Origin: Apibacter sp. B3706
GTDB lineage: Bacteria > Bacteroidota > Bacteroidia > Flavobacteriales > Weeksellaceae
Assembly: GCF_011082725.1 (NCBI RefSeq)
Contig: NZ_CP049715.1
Location: 992,001-1,056,000, forward strand
Direction of reading: 5' to 3'
Length of the DNA: 64,000 nt
How positions within the stretch are numbered: the stretch's first letter is position 1; each line of letters starts with the position of its first letter. Below are positions 7,891-16,490 of this stretch, one piece after another. The notes beneath the pieces were generated by a model. The model did no database searches. It was not told where the DNA came from and worked only from the letters and a program-made list of their open reading frames with translations. The position numbers were made by a program, and so were the translations under genes.

Positions 7891-8912
7891 TGCCCAGTAT
7901 AAATTTAGACGGTTTAGCTAAAGCAATAGCTACCTATGCGAAAGTAGAAAAAAAATTAGTGTTAGCAGAATTTGCTAAGGCCTTGAAAGTTTCTGTTGAC
8001 AAGTATTGCAAAATAGTAACTAAAGTTAATGGAGAGTATCATTTATATAATACTGTGATGAGCCATGTCGTACAGGGTTTTGAGCCTAAATGGCAAGAAT
8101 TGGGTGAATGGTACGCAAGAGAATCTATTTTAAAAAGTTATCGTCAAAAAGTTAATTTTTCAATCGTTCCTGCTAACGTTTTAGGAACGGCTTTAGCAGA
8201 ATTATACCAGGAAAATAAAGAGCCTACCGTTAAAGAAATAGTCAGGGTTATCATTAAGGATTTGCTTATTCAAATAACGGATGATTTGGAGCTTTTATCC
8301 ATGCAAGGGAGTTACGATCCTGCTAATAAATCCGGTAAGTTTGGGTTTTCTTTAGAGGGTTGGAATCAAATCGTTAAAAATTTGCTTAAAAATACAAACA
8401 ATCCGGCTTATAAAATTCCTTTGGATCCTTTAACCGAAGTTAATATTTACGATCAACTATTAAAATTTGAAAAGGGTATACCAAAAAAGATGAGAGCTAA
8501 GATAAAATACATTCACATGTCAACCAATAATGCCGATAATTACACCATCGAGTATGAGTCCAGAAAAGGACAAGTGGTTACCTATAAGGATTCGGACAAG
8601 ACTAAGTCGCCATTAGGAAAACGAGCCATTATTGGATATGATAACATGGATGACGATATTATTTTTGCTACCATTGAAGGAAATATGGTTAAACTTATAG
8701 ATTTAATAGAAAATCCGGCAACTATCAATGATGTTCAAAAAGAAGATTATAAAATTAAGCTTTTTTCAGATTTTGAGTTAGGTTATGGTTTCGCATTAAA
8801 TGAGGCTGTATTGGTAGCTAATTTCACCGATAAAACTAAAGGATTAGGGGATGAAAAATTGATGGAATTGTACTATCCTCACGAATCAGGTATTAAAAAA
8901 AATAATGTTTAG
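7890..8912 (+). CDS. Major capsid protein (HK97-fold candidate)
   Basis: 340 residues immediately after the maturation protease, the usual place of the capsid gene. Contains a long helical N-terminus, an acidic middle (ITDDLELLSMQGSYDP) and beta-rich C-terminal segments (FSDFELGYGFALNEAVLVANF). Sequence motifs of the HK97 fold are too diverged to recognise by eye, so the call rests on position, length and composition. Confidence 0.7.
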   Translation: MPSINLDGLAKAIATYAKVEKKLVLAEFAKALKVSVDKYCKIVTKVNGEYHLYNTVMSHVVQGFEPKWQELGEWYARESILKSYRQKVNFSIVPANVLGTALAELYQENKEPTVKEIVRVIIKDLLIQITDDLELLSMQGSYDPANKSGKFGFSLEGWNQIVKNLLKNTNNPAYKIPLDPLTEVNIYDQLLKFEKGIPKKMRAKIKYIHMSTNNADNYTIEYESRKGQVVTYKDSDKTKSPLGKRAIIGYDNMDDDIIFATIEGNMVKLIDLIENPATINDVQKEDYKIKLFSDFELGYGFALNEAVLVANFTDKTKGLGDEKLMELYYPHESGIKKNNV

Positions 8913-8914
8913 TT

Positions 8915-9481
8915 ATGGATAAAAAAAAGAATTGTTTTGATGATGTTGCCGTTGAAAACTTATTGTATTGTGCAAACGATGAAACAGACGCCGGGTTGTC
9001 AGAAAATAACATCTATTATATAACTGAAAAAGATGTTAAGACTCTGGAAATACCTTTAAAATCAGGAAACTATAAAGAGGCAGGCACTATTTCTAAAGAA
9101 ATCGTTACCGAAACCGGTAAAGGTTTTGTACGGTTGGATTGTTTAATTGATGAAAACGAATTAACAACTGCTTTGGCAGGAAAAACGGGTAATAAGAAAC
9201 AATCGACCTCTTTAGATATATTCATCCCCGGAATTAGAGCGGAAGTATTAGGTTTTATACGAAAATTTAAGAGTGACCGTTTAATTTTTATAGTTACAAC
9301 CAGGGACGGAAGGAAATTTGTAATAGGTAATAAAATAAATTCTGCTTATATGGAAGATGCTAAAGGGTCTTCAGGTAAAGGACAAGATGATAACAACGGA
9401 GTTTCTGTTACATTAACCGCCAGAGCTCCGTTATTAGAATATACCGGCTCAATTCCTTTAAAAGTTGAAAAAAATGATTAA
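8915..9481 (+). CDS. Virion protein, possible tail-tube or head-decoration protein
   Basis: 188 residues directly after the capsid gene. Beta-rich, with RDGRKFVIGNKINSAYM followed by a glycine/serine/aspartate loop (SSGKGQDDNNG) and VSVTLTARAPLLEY, which resembles the strand-loop-strand pattern of tail-tube proteins. The alternative is a head-stabilising protein. Its 3' end overlaps the start of the next gene by 8 bases. Confidence 0.45.
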   Translation: MDKKKNCFDDVAVENLLYCANDETDAGLSENNIYYITEKDVKTLEIPLKSGNYKEAGTISKEIVTETGKGFVRLDCLIDENELTTALAGKTGNKKQSTSLDIFIPGIRAEVLGFIRKFKSDRLIFIVTTRDGRKFVIGNKINSAYMEDAKGSSGKGQDDNNGVSVTLTARAPLLEYTGSIPLKVEKND

Positions 9482-9806
9482 ACAAGAAATTCCGGCAAAT
9501 ACAGGTATTTATTTTGAGCTTTTTAATACAAATTCTACCAGTTTTATTATGCCGGATAATACCACGATCAATTTTTCGTTAGGTATGCCTTATAATTCAT
9601 TGGACATTTACAAAATGGGTAATTTTCCTTACTTAGGCTTGAAAGAAGGAGCCGAAATACTCTTTAAAGATGAAAGTATAGAAAATATAATTAAGTATAT
9701 TTCACAAGCAAAGCGTAAAGGTGATGTTCTTATTTTAAGTAAATCTTCAACTTCTGAGAAAGTTAAAAAAGCAGCGGATGAAAAGCTGAAATTTTTTATA
9801 ACATAA
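9474..9806 (+). CDS. Small virion-block protein, unknown
   Basis: 110 residues from ATG 9474 (MIKQEIPANTG); an in-frame TTG at 9465 is a weaker start. Beta-rich N-terminal half, helical lysine-rich C-terminal half. Ends the first head transcript, 19 bases before a strong terminator. No family recognised. Confidence 0.5.
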   Translation: MIKQEIPANTGIYFELFNTNSTSFIMPDNTTINFSLGMPYNSLDIYKMGNFPYLGLKEGAEILFKDESIENIIKYISQAKRKGDVLILSKSSTSEKVKKAADEKLKFFIT

Positions 9807-9825
9807 TTATTTATATTGTTAACAG

Positions 9826-9857
9826 AATAACCGCTAAACAGGCGGTTATTTTTATTT
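9826..9857 (+). terminator. Rho-independent terminator ending the capsid transcript
   Basis: 9-bp perfect stem AATAACCGC/GCGGTTATT (9826-9834, 9842-9850), seven-base loop, then a T-rich tail. The next late-promoter element begins seven bases after it. Confidence 0.85.
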
Positions 9858-9864
9858 AATTAAA

Positions 9865-9907
9865 TGTCCTTTGAGTCAAGATAACAAATTTTACAATTTT
9901 GTAAAAT
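9865..9907 (+). promoter_or_regulatory. Late-promoter element 2 with a 20-bp perfect palindrome
   Basis: TGTCCTTT at 9865 and ATTTTG ending at 9901 (37 bases in total, one longer than the other copies). The downstream box lies inside a perfect palindrome at 9888-9907 (ATTTTACAA-TT-TTGTAAAAT) which overlaps the ATG at 9906. A transcript starting after the TTTG box would be leaderless or nearly so. The palindrome could be an operator, though AT-rich palindromes can arise by chance. Confidence 0.6.
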
Positions 9908-10640
9908 GGATAGTAAAAGTGCTATAAAGGAATGGTTTAAAAATGGTTGCGAATATAAAGCCGGAATACAATTATATTCTCAGATACCACACAATAAAAG
10001 ATTATTAAAAATTTTTCAATCAAAAAATACCCCCTTTACTTGTCAAAAATTATCCTATGAATTAACTAATTTTTTAAATGCTTCTAACTCATCTTCTACA
10101 GGTGTTACCGATAGTTTAAATAATGCTAAGCCAAATAAAGTTGATATAAAAACTAATATTTCCATAAAAAAGCCTATTTCTTTTTATCCTGTAGAGCTAC
10201 ATAATGTTTATAAAAAAAGAATTTCTTCTTATTATGATGCATGCACGTTAAAAATTCAATTGAATGAATTACAAGAGGAATTATATGAGGAGGCCTTAGA
10301 TCTTCAATTAAAAATTTTTAAAACTTGGGAGATTAATGATAAATGCTTTAAAATTCTTGAGCATTATGAAAATTATAAACGCGTTTTACCCTTTGAAACT
10401 CAAAAACAATACGAAAATTTAAGTCCAATGTCTCTAGTTAATGAACGACAACGGCTATATAGCAGGGTAACAAAAAGAAAAAAAACACTTTTAAATTTAG
10501 AAAGCAAATATTCAGTAATGCCTGAAGGTCCCTTAAAAAATAATTTGCTGACTAAAATTAATAATAAAAGGGAAGAATTGCAGGAATTAACCCTTCAAAT
10601 TGAAAAGTTAAGCAATACAATTGAAACTAATGAACGCTAA
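9906..10640 (+). CDS. Coiled-coil phage protein of the terminase block, unknown
   Basis: 244 residues. The N-terminus has an AIKEWFKNGCEYKAGIQLY motif; residues about 110-240 are long amphipathic helices with strong coiled-coil character (QRLYSRVTKRKKTLLNLE and QELTLQIEKLSNTIE). No domain recognised. The 3' end overlaps the SufE-like gene by 11 bases, so the two are coupled. Confidence 0.5.
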   Translation: MDSKSAIKEWFKNGCEYKAGIQLYSQIPHNKRLLKIFQSKNTPFTCQKLSYELTNFLNASNSSSTGVTDSLNNAKPNKVDIKTNISIKKPISFYPVELHNVYKKRISSYYDACTLKIQLNELQEELYEEALDLQLKIFKTWEINDKCFKILEHYENYKRVLPFETQKQYENLSPMSLVNERQRLYSRVTKRKKTLLNLESKYSVMPEGPLKNNLLTKINNKREELQELTLQIEKLSNTIETNER

Positions 10641-11025
10641 AATTGAATCCTTAATACAGCCAATACTCGCATTAAATACGTGGGAAGAAAGATACCGGTA
10701 TTTTATTGATTTAGGAAAAACCGGTCTTGATTTTCCGTCTAGTTTAAAAACTAATGAAAACGTTATTAAAGGTTGTCAGTCGGAAGCTTGGTTGTATATA
10801 GAAAGTGTTAATGGTACAGTATATATTTCCGGCTATTCGACTTCAATTTTTGTAAATGGCTTTATCCGTTTATTAATAAATATATATTCCGGTGAAAATA
10901 ATATTGATATAAAAAATAATTCTTATCCGTTTTTAGCTTTAATTGGTATGCAGGAAATGGTTACACCTATGCGTGGGAATGGATTATTAGCTATTCACAA
11001 TAAAAAAAAAAGGTTTCACGAATGA
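10630..11025 (+). CDS. SufE-like iron-sulphur/sulphur-transfer protein encoded by the prophage
   Basis: 131 residues from ATG 10630. It matches SufE across its length: TWEERYRYFIDLGK near the start, then NVIKGCQSEAW with the conserved sulphur-accepting cysteine (Cys49 here), a glycine-rich beta segment (YISGYSTSIFVNGFIRL), and a C-terminal MVTPMRGNGLLAI. In cells SufE accepts persulphide from SufS and passes it to the SufBCD scaffold. Here it sits between virion genes and has no SufS, SufB or SufC neighbours. Its role in the phage is unknown; it could divert host Fe-S assembly or be a co-opted structural protein. Confidence 0.8.
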   Translation: MNAKIESLIQPILALNTWEERYRYFIDLGKTGLDFPSSLKTNENVIKGCQSEAWLYIESVNGTVYISGYSTSIFVNGFIRLLINIYSGENNIDIKNNSYPFLALIGMQEMVTPMRGNGLLAIHNKKKRFHE

Positions 11026-11039
11026 TTAGTTACTAATAT

Positions 11040-11585
11040 ATGATCGTTAAATTTAATAAAGACAGTACTCTTAATAAGTTAAAAGCTGCTTATTTGGATG
11101 ATAAAGTGAAATTAACAGCTTTTGAAGAAAAATTATTAGAGCAGCTTAAATATATTTTTAGTTTGCGACTTAAGAATAAGTATACAAAGGGACAGGCTAT
11201 TGATAAATTTATGACTGAATACGGCGTATCTCGAGCTACTGCCTACCGTTATTATTCTAAAAGCGTATACTTATTCGGGGAACTTGAGGATATTAATTTA
11301 AAAGCAGAAAAAATTTTTTTAGCAGAGCAATATTGGTTTTTGTATCAAATGCAGGTTCGTGATCGTGCATGGGATGATGCTAGAAAGGCCTTAGATTCTT
11401 ATAAGGACCTTTTCGATTTTTCTAATAGTACATTGGATGCTGATATAGATAAATTGAAAGCTAGTAATTATCGACTTGTTATTCCTAAGGAATTTTTGGC
11501 CTATATGAAGGAAATATCATCAAAAGGTGTAGTTAATATGAACATGACGGCCGAAGACATCGGGTATGAAGAATTAGGAGAATAG
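11040..11585 (+). CDS. Terminase small subunit candidate
   Basis: 181 residues, directly upstream of the large terminase (16-base gap). Residues about 50-80 look like a helix-turn-helix (KFMTEYGVSRATAYRYYSKS), as expected for a DNA-recognising small terminase; a helical C-terminal part would mediate oligomerisation. The call rests on the motif plus position. Confidence 0.7.
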   Translation: MIVKFNKDSTLNKLKAAYLDDKVKLTAFEEKLLEQLKYIFSLRLKNKYTKGQAIDKFMTEYGVSRATAYRYYSKSVYLFGELEDINLKAEKIFLAEQYWFLYQMQVRDRAWDDARKALDSYKDLFDFSNSTLDADIDKLKASNYRLVIPKEFLAYMKEISSKGVVNMNMTAEDIGYEELGE

Positions 11586-11601
11586 TTTTACATCAAGATG
11601 T

Positions 11602-13119
11602 ATGATTATAAATGAAAAAAAAATAGAACTCAACGTACCGCAAATGCAAGCAGTTGCGGAGGTTGAAATTTTTAGAAAAAAATATATTTATTTAGAATAT
11701 GCCAGGGGTACCGGAAAGTCTTTCATTTTAGCTTTTTTTATTTTAAAAGCAGTAAAGGAGATGCCCCGAGCTACAGGGGTTTTGGTTGGATCTAGCTATG
11801 TTCAAATATTGTCACGAACTTTGCCCTCCACTAAAGAAGGCTTATCTAATTTCGGAGTTCATGAAAATATAGATTATGTAATCGGAAAGTCCGGTGTTTC
11901 TAAAGGTTTTGAATTACCTTTTCAAGCTCCCTCCAATTGGCGTAATGTGATTCACTTTCGTAATGGGCATATTATTATAATGGTTTCATTAGATATGACC
12001 GATGCCGGACGGGGTATAAATTCTTATTATGTATTAGGAGATGAAGCAGCATTATTGGATAAAGAAAAACTTTTTTATAATGTTCATACTACTAATAGAT
12101 CTTATAAAACTGAATTTAAACACTCACCAATGTTGAATTCACAAATTTTCGTATCATCAACTCCGTTAACTCGTAAGGGAAAATGGTTTGTTGAAATGGA
12201 AAAGGAAGCTTTAAAAAATCCTAAAGAATTTGCATTTTTAAAAGCTAATGCTTACGCTAATTATAAAAATTTATCACCTCAATGGTTTAAGAAGATGTTG
12301 TTAAACTCCCCTTCTGATATCCATTATAATGCTGAAATATTAAATATACGTCCTCCTTCTATTCAAAATGGGTTTTATTCTAATCTTAATCCGGATATCC
12401 ACTATTATGGTAATAAATATGATTTAATCTATTTAGAAGAAGTAGGTAATAATTACAGTAAGAAACATAATACCTCACGTCAAGATACAGATATAGTTAA
12501 AACCATTGGACTTCAGTTTAATTTAGATTTTGGAAAAAGAATTAATTCAATTTCTGTATCTCAATATCTTAGGTCCATAAATGAGGTTCGTTTTGTTAAG
12601 GAGTTCTTTAATAAAGACCCTCTTGATATGTTAGATTTATTGCCTGAAGTTGTACATTATTTTAATAAACATGAGGAAAAAACTGTTGAGCTCTATCACG
12701 ATGTTTCAGGCTATGCAAAAGAAAAAGGAGCTAAAGAATCTTTAGCTGAAAAGGTAATGAAATATTTTCGCTCTCAGGGATGGCGTGTTATTAATAAAAC
12801 TCCTAAAACCAATAATCCGGGACATATGGCGAAGTTTTTGGTTTTAAAAGAAATTTTGTCTGAGAGAAACAAAAATTTACCTAAAATACGTATTAATAAA
12901 GACAATTGTCCAAACCTTTGTATTTCTCTTGAAAATGCAGAAGCAAAAATAAAAGAGAATAGCGAATATGGTAAAGATAAATCTTCTGAATTATCTCTTA
13001 CCATTCCTCAAGAACAAGCAACGCACCTTTCTGATACTTTAGATTATAATATTTATTGGCAATTTCATTTAGCCGTTAAGCATGGTTATAAAGATCCTTT
13101 CACTTTTCCTATTTCATAA
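11602..13119 (+). CDS. terL: Terminase large subunit (DNA-packaging ATPase/nuclease)
   Basis: 505 residues. Walker A ARGTGKS at residues 34-40 and Walker B VLGDEA with D147 and E148 define the N-terminal packaging ATPase. A coupling motif-like VSSTPL follows near residue 190. The C-terminal half includes LQFNLDFG and LYHDVSG, acidic strands of the type forming an RNase-H-like nuclease. It packages and cuts phage DNA at the portal. A gene-free 300-base stretch follows. Confidence 0.9.
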   Translation: MIINEKKIELNVPQMQAVAEVEIFRKKYIYLEYARGTGKSFILAFFILKAVKEMPRATGVLVGSSYVQILSRTLPSTKEGLSNFGVHENIDYVIGKSGVSKGFELPFQAPSNWRNVIHFRNGHIIIMVSLDMTDAGRGINSYYVLGDEAALLDKEKLFYNVHTTNRSYKTEFKHSPMLNSQIFVSSTPLTRKGKWFVEMEKEALKNPKEFAFLKANAYANYKNLSPQWFKKMLLNSPSDIHYNAEILNIRPPSIQNGFYSNLNPDIHYYGNKYDLIYLEEVGNNYSKKHNTSRQDTDIVKTIGLQFNLDFGKRINSISVSQYLRSINEVRFVKEFFNKDPLDMLDLLPEVVHYFNKHEEKTVELYHDVSGYAKEKGAKESLAEKVMKYFRSQGWRVINKTPKTNNPGHMAKFLVLKEILSERNKNLPKIRINKDNCPNLCISLENAEAKIKENSEYGKDKSSELSLTIPQEQATHLSDTLDYNIYWQFHLAVKHGYKDPFTFPIS

Positions 13120-13187
13120 TTATTTATATAAAAACTAATTTTCTTCATTAAAAAATATTTTTTTTATGGTTTTTTATTAAACATTAT

Positions 13188-13380
13188 TAACATTTAACAA
13201 TGTTCTTATCTCATATTTCGATTTGTACAAATAGGGAAAGTGAACATGCAGCTAAGGAGCTGCCGTGCCTCGGCTTGAAAATTTGAGACAAAAAAGTCAA
13301 AATTAAAATATAATTTATTGACTTTAAGAAATATAAACTTTATTATTTGAGAAAAACTATAAAAAAATAGCCCTTTTTTT
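13188..13380 (+). ncRNA. Candidate structured RNA between terminase and portal genes
   Basis: The 300-base region 13120-13418 has no gene. Inside it, 13209-13218 pairs with 13279-13288 (10 positions, one T-T mismatch), enclosing a 6-bp hairpin GCAGCT-AAGG-AGCTGC (13248-13263), a self-complementary ATTTGTACAAAT (13221-13232) and a short CCG/CGG hairpin. The enclosed part is unusually GC-rich for this genome. A second long hairpin follows (13293-13325, 8+5 bp). A T-run at 13374-13382 could end the transcript. No known riboswitch or ribozyme core was matched. Confidence 0.4.
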
Positions 13381-13381
13381 T

Positions 13382-13417
13382 TGTCCTTTTACTCTCCTAT
13401 TAATTAAAATAGATTTG
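13382..13417 (+). promoter_or_regulatory. Late-promoter element 3 (TGTCCTTT ... TAGATTTG)
   Basis: TGTCCTTT at 13382 and a perfect TAnnTTTG box (TAGATTTG, 13410-13417), 36 bases overall. It abuts a T-run. The ATG codons at 13419 and 13425 are only 1 or 7 bases downstream, which points to a leaderless message. Confidence 0.65.
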
Positions 13418-13418
13418 T

Positions 13419-13763
13419 ATGTATATGAAAAATACAATCTTTCTAACCGAAGCTTTAAAAATCATGCACTCTAAAAATTCAGATGGAACGCCCGTCCATT
13501 TTGATGTAGAAATAAGAGAGTTTTCACGTCAAAATAAAACGGGCGGTAAATACAAAATATATAATGACGCTAAACTATTATCTCAAAATAAATCTTCAAA
13601 AAAAGGCATAATTAAAAGATATAATTATATCAATGAAAAAGATAAAAGAAAACAAAACCATTGGGAAAATCGAACCAGAAATTTAGAGCTGGCAAATGGA
13701 GAAATCAAAAGAATCAACATTTTGTTTATAATAAAATTTAACGGTAAAAATGTAATTTATTAA
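13419..13763 (+). CDS. Small basic phage protein ahead of the portal gene, unknown
   Basis: 114 residues from ATG 13419, or 112 from ATG 13425 which sits at a more natural distance from the -7 box. Very basic, with GGKYKIYNDAKLLSQNKSSKK and a predicted RNA/DNA-binding character. No family recognised. One base separates its stop from the portal ATG. Confidence 0.5.
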   Translation: MYMKNTIFLTEALKIMHSKNSDGTPVHFDVEIREFSRQNKTGGKYKIYNDAKLLSQNKSSKKGIIKRYNYINEKDKRKQNHWENRTRNLELANGEIKRINILFIIKFNGKNVIY

Positions 13764-13764
13764 T

Positions 13765-15075
13765 ATGGTAAAAGAAATCGCTAAAGGTATTTATATATCA
13801 TCTCATTCAATATACAATATAGGGTCCTCATCGGGTTATGATACAACCAATTTAAAAATTGATAACTCCAACTACCTTACTGAAGAAAAAGCGGTTGTTT
13901 GGGGAGGTGACAATAATTATCCACAAAAAGTGCTTAGAGACATACGGTTAACCGGAGTCTTAGGCGCTGCAATACAAGTGCGCACCACTGCTCATTTTGG
14001 GTCAGGGCTAACGCTATATATAGAAAATGAAAAAGGGCAAAAAGAATTAAAATCGTACTCATCAGTACCGGGGCTTAAACAATTTGATAAAATAAATAAT
14101 TTAAATCGCTTTTTCATTGATGTAGTACACGATTTAGAAATTTACTCTATTGCCTTTGTAGAGTACGTTTTAAGTCGCGATTTTACCAAAATAAATAGAA
14201 TAAAAAGGCATGCCGTCCCTTTTTGTCGATTCGAAGAAATGTCCAAAAACGGGACTATTCAAAACGTATATCTAAATGCCGATTGGTCCAATTATAGAAA
14301 AGAATATACACATAAAATACCTGCTTTTAGCTTTTGGTCAACAGCCGAAGATATAAAAACCTATTGCAGACAAAGAAACATACATAAATTTATTATTCCC
14401 ATACATTATACAATGGATAATGAAATATATTATCCCAAACCCTACTATCAATCAGTATTAAAAAACGGTTGGGCATTAATTGCACAATCCGTGCCGGCCG
14501 TAAATAAAGCAATACAAGAAAACCAATTACATTTTAAATTTTTAATATCAATATCAGAAGCCTATTTTACATCGGTTTATGAAGAATGGGACACGCTTAA
14601 ACCGGAAGAAAAAAAAGCGAAACATGAAGAGGTAATTGATCGTATCGATAACCACATGTCGGGTATGAAAGCCGGGGGGCGTTCATTTACAGCTCCGATG
14701 TATATGGATGATACAGGAAAACCTGTAAAATCTATTATGATAGAACCCATAGATGATAAATTAAAAGACGGAGCTTTTCTCCCAAATGCTACGGCCGCTA
14801 ATTCTGAAATATTATTTGCCCTTCAAGTGGACCCCTCACTAATCGGTCAAGGAATCCCGGGCGGTAAAAGTTTAAGCGGTTCCGGCTCTGACAAGCGCGA
14901 GGCGTACACTATTCTTTGCGCTTCTCTGGTAACCAACCGGTCAACCTCTCTCCTGCCCTTTTATTTTCTTAGAGATTGGAACGATTGGGGCGATGATTTA
15001 GACGCAACCTTTCCAAATACCGCTTTGACAACCTTAGATAAAAATCCGTCTGGAGCTGAAATCATTATAAATTAA
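13765..15075 (+). CDS. Portal protein
   Basis: 436 residues, after the terminase block. Typical portal features are seen: an N-terminal NNYPQKVLRDIRLTGVLGAA region, an EIYSIAFVEYVL core, and a C-terminal ANSEILFALQVDPSLIGQG followed by a glycine/serine loop and AYTILCASLV, similar to the clip and wing region of Bacteroidota phage portals. It forms the dodecameric vertex through which DNA is packaged. Function assigned from motif resemblance plus position. Confidence 0.75.
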   Translation: MVKEIAKGIYISSHSIYNIGSSSGYDTTNLKIDNSNYLTEEKAVVWGGDNNYPQKVLRDIRLTGVLGAAIQVRTTAHFGSGLTLYIENEKGQKELKSYSSVPGLKQFDKINNLNRFFIDVVHDLEIYSIAFVEYVLSRDFTKINRIKRHAVPFCRFEEMSKNGTIQNVYLNADWSNYRKEYTHKIPAFSFWSTAEDIKTYCRQRNIHKFIIPIHYTMDNEIYYPKPYYQSVLKNGWALIAQSVPAVNKAIQENQLHFKFLISISEAYFTSVYEEWDTLKPEEKKAKHEEVIDRIDNHMSGMKAGGRSFTAPMYMDDTGKPVKSIMIEPIDDKLKDGAFLPNATAANSEILFALQVDPSLIGQGIPGGKSLSGSGSDKREAYTILCASLVTNRSTSLLPFYFLRDWNDWGDDLDATFPNTALTTLDKNPSGAEIIIN

Positions 15076-15085
15076 AATTTAAAAT

Positions 15086-16006
15086 ATGCCACTAATAAAA
15101 AATTTAGAAGAATTATTAAAATATGTAGTCGTTGACAATGGAATTGATTATAATATTTTGTCAATATTTACGGCAAAGGCAGAACGAAAAATAAAAACTT
15201 TAATTGGTAAAGAACAATATAATGAATTTGTTTCCATGACGAAAGATGACCCCGCAAAAGAATTACTGACATCTGCGGTTGCTCAGCTTTCACTGCTGTA
15301 TGCCTTGCCCTCTTTAAAATTAAGAATAACAAATTCCGGTATTTTTACAACGGACACTTCCGAAACCCGTGTTCCTGAATGGTGGGAAATCCGAGATTTA
15401 CATAACTCTTTAAAAAATAATTCTTTTTCAGATGTAGATGAAGCTTTAAAAGAAATGGAAACAGATCCGACCACTTATCCCAAATTTATATATTCGGAGA
15501 ATTACACCCAAATTAAAAATTTAATAATCACTCATGCCGGAGCATTTCAAAGATATTTTAATATAGACGACAGTCGATTAACCTATTTAGCTTTAGTTCC
15601 GTCCATTCGTGAGTGTATAGATGAATACTTGTTACCCTGGATGGGACAATGTATTTATGATATTCCGAATACATCAAAAGGTGATTATCTTCTTGAGCTT
15701 TTACAAAAAGCATTAGTGGCATTTACCGTGGCTAAGATAGCCCATACAGGATCATTTTCTTTAACTAATAATACATTAGTGGTGAAATGGGAATTAATGC
15801 CGTGGGAAAAAGCCGAAAAAATCGCTGAAAACTTATTAGAAAACTTAAAAGATGATCGGTTTAAAATGGGTACAAAATATTTAAATCTAGCTAAAAAATA
15901 TGTAGCAGATAATTTCGATGATTTTAAATGTCTTCAAGATCAAATAAATGAGCAAAAAACAATTTCAAAAATTTTTTTAAGAAAATCAGGGATATACCTG
16001 GGATAA
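15086..16006 (+). CDS. Head-tail connector candidate with internal duplication
   Basis: 306 residues. Two halves look alike: residues about 15-90 (AERKIKTLIGKEQYNEF ... LTSAVAQLSLLYALPSL) and about 165-235 (SIRECIDEYLLPWMGQCIYD ... LLQKALVAFTVAKIAHTG). Both are short helical bundles of the type seen in head-completion proteins; the family may be DUF6712, common in Bacteroidota phages, though I cannot confirm this. Lies 10 bases after the portal gene. Confidence 0.55.
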   Translation: MPLIKNLEELLKYVVVDNGIDYNILSIFTAKAERKIKTLIGKEQYNEFVSMTKDDPAKELLTSAVAQLSLLYALPSLKLRITNSGIFTTDTSETRVPEWWEIRDLHNSLKNNSFSDVDEALKEMETDPTTYPKFIYSENYTQIKNLIITHAGAFQRYFNIDDSRLTYLALVPSIRECIDEYLLPWMGQCIYDIPNTSKGDYLLELLQKALVAFTVAKIAHTGSFSLTNNTLVVKWELMPWEKAEKIAENLLENLKDDRFKMGTKYLNLAKKYVADNFDDFKCLQDQINEQKTISKIFLRKSGIYLG

Positions 16007-16009
16007 TGC

Positions 16010-16045
16010 TGTCCTTCTTTTTTTTTATATCGGCTTTTAATTTTG
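16010..16045 (+). promoter_or_regulatory. Late-promoter element 4 (TGTCCTTC ... AATTTTG)
   Basis: TGTCCTTC at 16010 and ATTTTG ending at 16045, 36 bases overall. It drives the fibre block, whose first ATG is at 16062, 16 bases beyond the box. This is the only copy with C as eighth base. Confidence 0.55.
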
Positions 16046-16061
16046 GTTAAAATATTTTTTC

Positions 16062-16490
16062 ATGGGTAAACATATTTTTCAAACCAAAGAAGATAAACTT
16101 TTTTATAATGGCACCCGAATATTAAAAGCATTAAAGGTATCGTACAATTCCAGTACCTATAATGTAACCCTTTTTAATGCTTTTGATACAAAAGATGTTC
16201 TTATACGGCAAGCTAAAGTACAAGACTTTGAAGTAAATGGTTTAACATTTAATTCTTTCAATGAATTATGCGAAGTATTAAACGAAATACTTTTTAAAAA
16301 AGGAGGAGGGAGGGTAAGTGAAAACAACGGAACTGCTACAAGCGGGACTTTGGAAGAATTAAGAGCAGGAGTATCCACAACCTCTGTTTTATGGTCTCCT
16401 TTAGTGCTTTCAACCTGGTTAAAAGAAACCATTAATCATCAAGAGGAAGATCCTCTAAAAATATATCAAGAAGAATTATTAAAAAAATAA
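16062..16490 (+). CDS. Small virion/fibre-associated protein with shared C-terminal tag
   Basis: 142 residues. Beta-rich N-terminal part (KLFYNGTRILKALKVSYNSS), then a glycine-rich GTATSGTLEELRAG region, and a C-terminal EDPLKIYQEELLKK that is identical to the end of the next gene and similar to the end of the third one. The start of the fibre operon. Probably a fibre-attachment or baseplate protein; function not proven. Confidence 0.55.
   Translation: MGKHIFQTKEDKLFYNGTRILKALKVSYNSSTYNVTLFNAFDTKDVLIRQAKVQDFEVNGLTFNSFNELCEVLNEILFKKGGGRVSENNGTATSGTLEELRAGVSTTSVLWSPLVLSTWLKETINHQEEDPLKIYQEELLKK

Noticed and set aside
9465-9473. TTG start for the gene at 9474
   Set aside because: The ATG nine bases later gives a better overlap with the upstream gene and needs no rare start.
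13209-13288. Known riboswitch or self-cleaving ribozyme
   Set aside because: No CTGATGA/GAAA hammerhead core and no clear cobalamin, TPP, SAM or c-di-GMP signature was found; only generic stems are seen.
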